The notes under the pieces: generated by a model
Database searches by the model: none
What the model was told of the DNA's origin: nothing
What the model saw: only the letters and a program-made list of their open reading frames with translations
In this document: positions 6,001 through 7,256 of the stretch, in pieces
How positions within the stretch are numbered: the first letter of the stretch is position 1
Layout of the letters: every line of letters starts with the position of its first letter
Source of the DNA: CAZBGL01 sp964491375
GTDB lineage: Bacteria > Desulfobacterota > Deferrisomatia > Deferrisomatales > Deferrisomataceae
Length of the DNA: 7,256 nt
Assembly: GCA_964491375.1 (NCBI GenBank)
Contig: CAZBGL010000041.1
Location: 1 to 7,256, forward strand
Direction of reading: 5' to 3'
Translations under genes and position numbers: made by a program

Positions 6001-7256
6001 CGCGGGCGCCGAGACCACCATCTGGGGGGACGGCGGGTTCCTGGCCCTGGCCAAGGGGCCGGAGGGTCGGCCCGCCAAGCTCTACACCAAGCGGGAGGGC
6101 AGGCAGTTGATGACCCCGGAGGAGCTCTGGGAGGCCTACCGCCAGCGGCCCGTATACATGTGGTTCTCGGGGCTCACGAGCTTCCTGGCCCAACCCCTGC
6201 CGCTTCCCAACGCGAACCCCGCGGCCTCCGGCGGGCAGACGGTCCAGCCCCGGATCTACCCCTTCAAGACGATCATCAATCCCATGCCGTTTGACGGCCG
6301 GTTCTTCGGGATCGGGGTCCCGGACGAGGACGGGGACGGCCGGCCCGACGTGGACCGGGACGGCGACGGCGTGAACGACTACTCCATGTTCGCGGCCATG
6401 CGGATGTTCGCGGACCCGTACAAGGCGCTGGGGTTCATGGACCCGGACTTCGACTTTTCCAGGTTCGAGAAGGACGAGGCAACCGGCATGCTGGTCACCA
6501 CGGTGCCGCCCGACGACCCCGACTACCCGAGCTACGCGGCCATGGCCCAGATGGCCGCGTTTCCCAACATGCTTCTCTTCGACAAGTACACGTTCGGGTA
6601 CAACTGGTACCAGGATCTGGGCAAGCTGGCCGACGAGGGCAAGATCCTGACCTGGGACGAGGCCTCCCGCCCCCTGGCCGTGCGCGACCTGGCCAAGGCC
6701 GTGGAGGTGGGCATGGGCCGGCTCCTGGACATGATGATGCAGATGGGGTTCGACCCGTCCGCGTACGGCATGACCGCTGCCCAGATGAAGGCCATGTACG
6801 CCGAGTACGACGCCCAGACGAACCCCATGGGGCTCACCGCCGACCAGATCGTGGTCATGGCCGCTCCCTTCGGCACGGGCATGCAGGACATGCTCCGCCA
6901 GATGGGCTACGCCAACTGGGCCAACTATCCGGCCTACTCCAACGGCGTCACCCTGGGCGGTCACGGGGTGCGGAAGGAAGAGGCCCTGATGTGCGCCGAC
7001 TGCCACGACCCGGAAAAGAGCGTGCTCAACCAGCCGGTGGAGGTGCCCGAGCGGGGCGAGCACGGCATGCCTTTGGTGCACTGGGAGTTCTACTCCCAGG
7101 AGCTCCTGGCAAAGGCCGAGGCCGGGGAGATCGTGGAGGACGTGTGGGCCGCGGGCTATGCCAGGCGCGGGGAGGACTTCGAGCTGGGTGTGACCTTCGT
7201 GACCGCCTCGGAGGCGGCCGAGGCCCTGGGCATCACCTGGGGCCACGGGGGCGACT
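3032..7256 (+). CDS. Giant multihaem (at least 16) c-type cytochrome, probable selenoprotein, 3' end missing
   Basis: A secreted cytochrome of at least 1408 codons that runs off the window. Residues 1-27 are a signal peptide (core MAWILAAGLAVA, cleavage after Ala-Gly-Ala27) without a lipobox. Sixteen CXXCH motifs begin at Cys 55, 143, 212, 312, 342, 384, 416 and 624 (module 1) and 710, 786, 830, 887, 922, 959, 982 and 1321 (module 2). Codon 99 is TGA; the frame is identical on both sides and shows no other stop, so the gene is read here as one CDS with Sec99. Non-haem cysteines are only Cys603 and Cys753. The modules recall octahaem cytochromes of the tetrathionate or hydroxylamine reductase type in motif count and in segments such as HVXX(I/V)ACEXCHI, but I cannot name a family. 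Module 2 has a long insert between haems 15 and 16 with an acidic metal-binding motif and a Met-rich stretch. If the TGA were a true stop, only a 98-residue, one-haem fragment would be made. Function is unknown; it may be an extracellular or periplasmic terminal reductase or oxidase served by the upstream barrel and dodecahaem protein. Confidence 0.82.
3326..3328 (+). other. In-frame TGA, candidate selenocysteine codon (Sec99)
   Basis: TGA lies between TGG (Trp98) and CCC (Pro100) in the frame that starts at 3032. Coding resumes in the same frame and supplies 15 further CXXCH motifs. The three complete genes upstream all end in TGA, so TGA is a normal stop in this genome and decoding here must depend on context. 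In module 2 the equivalent place holds Cys753: GMAGKW-Sec against GMLDRA-Cys. Sec and Cys commonly replace each other between homologues. Alternatives are a sequencing error (TGG to TGA), a nonsense mutation, or non-Sec readthrough. Confidence 0.78.
3326..3360 (+). promoter_or_regulatory. Bacterial SECIS-like hairpin
   Basis: Starting 16 bases after the TGA, GCAGCC (3345-3350) pairs perfectly with GGCUGC (3355-3360) around a four-base loop AGUU (3351-3354). The loop begins 22 bases after the TGA and has G at its second position. From memory, the general bacterial SECIS pattern is a loop of 3-14 bases with G in the first two positions, an upper stem of 4-16 pairs, and 16-37 bases between UGA and loop; this fits on every count. 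Such elements recruit SelB with Sec-tRNA. A competing, weaker fold pairs CCAAC (3339-3343) with GUUGG (3352-3356). No lower stem is evident. Confidence 0.68.
4079..4099 (+). other. EF-hand-like acidic loop in module 1
   Basis: Residues 350-356 read DADGDGD, followed by VMEH. The DXDGDG pattern is typical of calcium-binding loops. It sits eight residues after the first cysteine of the fifth haem motif (Cys342). Calcium is a known structural partner in several multihaem cytochromes, so a structural ion here is plausible but unproven. Confidence 0.4.
6323..6379 (+). other. Calcium-binding type acidic repeat (DXDXDG) in module 2
   Basis: Residues 1098-1116 carry two back-to-back DGDG cores, DEDGDGRPD and DRDGDGVND. 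The pattern is like the thrombospondin type 3 or dockerin-type calcium loops common in secreted proteins. It lies in the long insert between haems 15 and 16. A role in ion-dependent folding outside the cytoplasm is inferred. Confidence 0.55.
6713..6904 (+). other. Methionine-rich segment in the module 2 insert
   Basis: Residues 1228-1291 contain 13 methionines in 64 residues, including DMMMQM and repeated GM, QM and DM pairs, mixed with Tyr, Gly and Ala. It is probably largely helical. Such density may bind Cu(I) or simply form a hydrophobic helical cap. No counterpart exists in module 1. Confidence 0.5.

Larger units (their letters stand above)
5159..7006 (+). repeat. Octahaem module 2 of the giant cytochrome
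   Basis: This spans haem motifs 9 to 16 (Cys710 to Cys1321), spaced 76, 44, 57, 35, 37, 23 and 339 residues. The order of eight motifs, with a long gap only before the last, repeats module 1. Matching segments are TCARCH at the first haem, GM-X4-Cys at 747-753, DCLVCH at the third, DIH before the fifth (DVH in module 1), HVDHVACETCHI at the seventh, and HGVRKEEALMCADCH at the eighth. The final gap is about 130 residues longer than in module 1 and holds the acidic and Met-rich segments. Confidence 0.75.

Noticed and set aside
5158..6294. Plus-strand open frame of 378 codons inside module 2
   Set aside because: It is out of frame with the haem motifs and rich in Arg, Gly and Pro, as shadow frames of GC-rich genes are.
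4922..7246. Very long open frame on the minus strand (774 codons)
   Set aside because: It mirrors the cytochrome coding frame in GC-rich DNA. Its translation is a monotonous mix of Gly, Val, His, Leu and Pro with no recognisable domain, and the plus strand here carries eight CXXCH motifs.

Overview
The window is about 7.3 kb of GC-rich bacterial DNA. It is packed with c-type cytochrome genes behind a sigma-54-dependent regulator. Compact multihaem cytochromes, an outer-membrane barrel protein, sigma-54 control and a likely selenoprotein together suggest an anaerobic, metal- or sulfur-respiring member of the former Deltaproteobacteria (Desulfuromonadota-like). This is inference from content; no taxonomic marker is present.

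Layout, all on the + strand. (1) 3-566: C-terminal part of an NtrC-type sigma-54 activator; the 5' end lies outside the window. (2) 567-805: intergenic region with a good -24/-12 (GG-N10-GC) sigma-54 promoter at 738-753 and a possible activator site about 100 bases upstream of it. (3) 806-2119: 437-residue outer-membrane beta-barrel protein of porin type. (4) 2138-2995: 285-residue probable lipoprotein cytochrome with 12 CXXCH haem motifs. (5) 3032 to the window end: an exported giant cytochrome of at least 1408 codons with 16 CXXCH motifs, built as two consecutive eight-haem modules. Genes 3 to 5 are closely spaced, each has a good Shine-Dalgarno sequence, and they look like one operon driven by the sigma-54 promoter.

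The standout is that the giant cytochrome frame contains one in-frame TGA, at 3326-3328 (codon 99), and is otherwise open for 3.9 kb to the window end. Three things point to selenocysteine rather than a stop. The frame is identical before and after the TGA. A six-base-pair hairpin with a four-base loop, G at loop position 2, starts 16 bases after it, as expected of a bacterial SECIS element. When the two eight-haem modules are aligned, TGA codon 99 of module 1 falls on Cys753 of module 2: both follow a Gly-Met by four residues and lie 44 and 43 residues after the first haem cysteine of their module. Ordinary gene calling would truncate this protein to 98 residues and lose the remainder.

Working model: the regulator switches on an outer-membrane conduit, with the barrel protein as sheath and the dodecahaem lipoprotein as a compact electron wire. 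The conduit passes electrons to or from a secreted multihaem protein carrying a Sec or Cys site near the first haem of each module. Substrate and electron direction cannot be read from the sequence.
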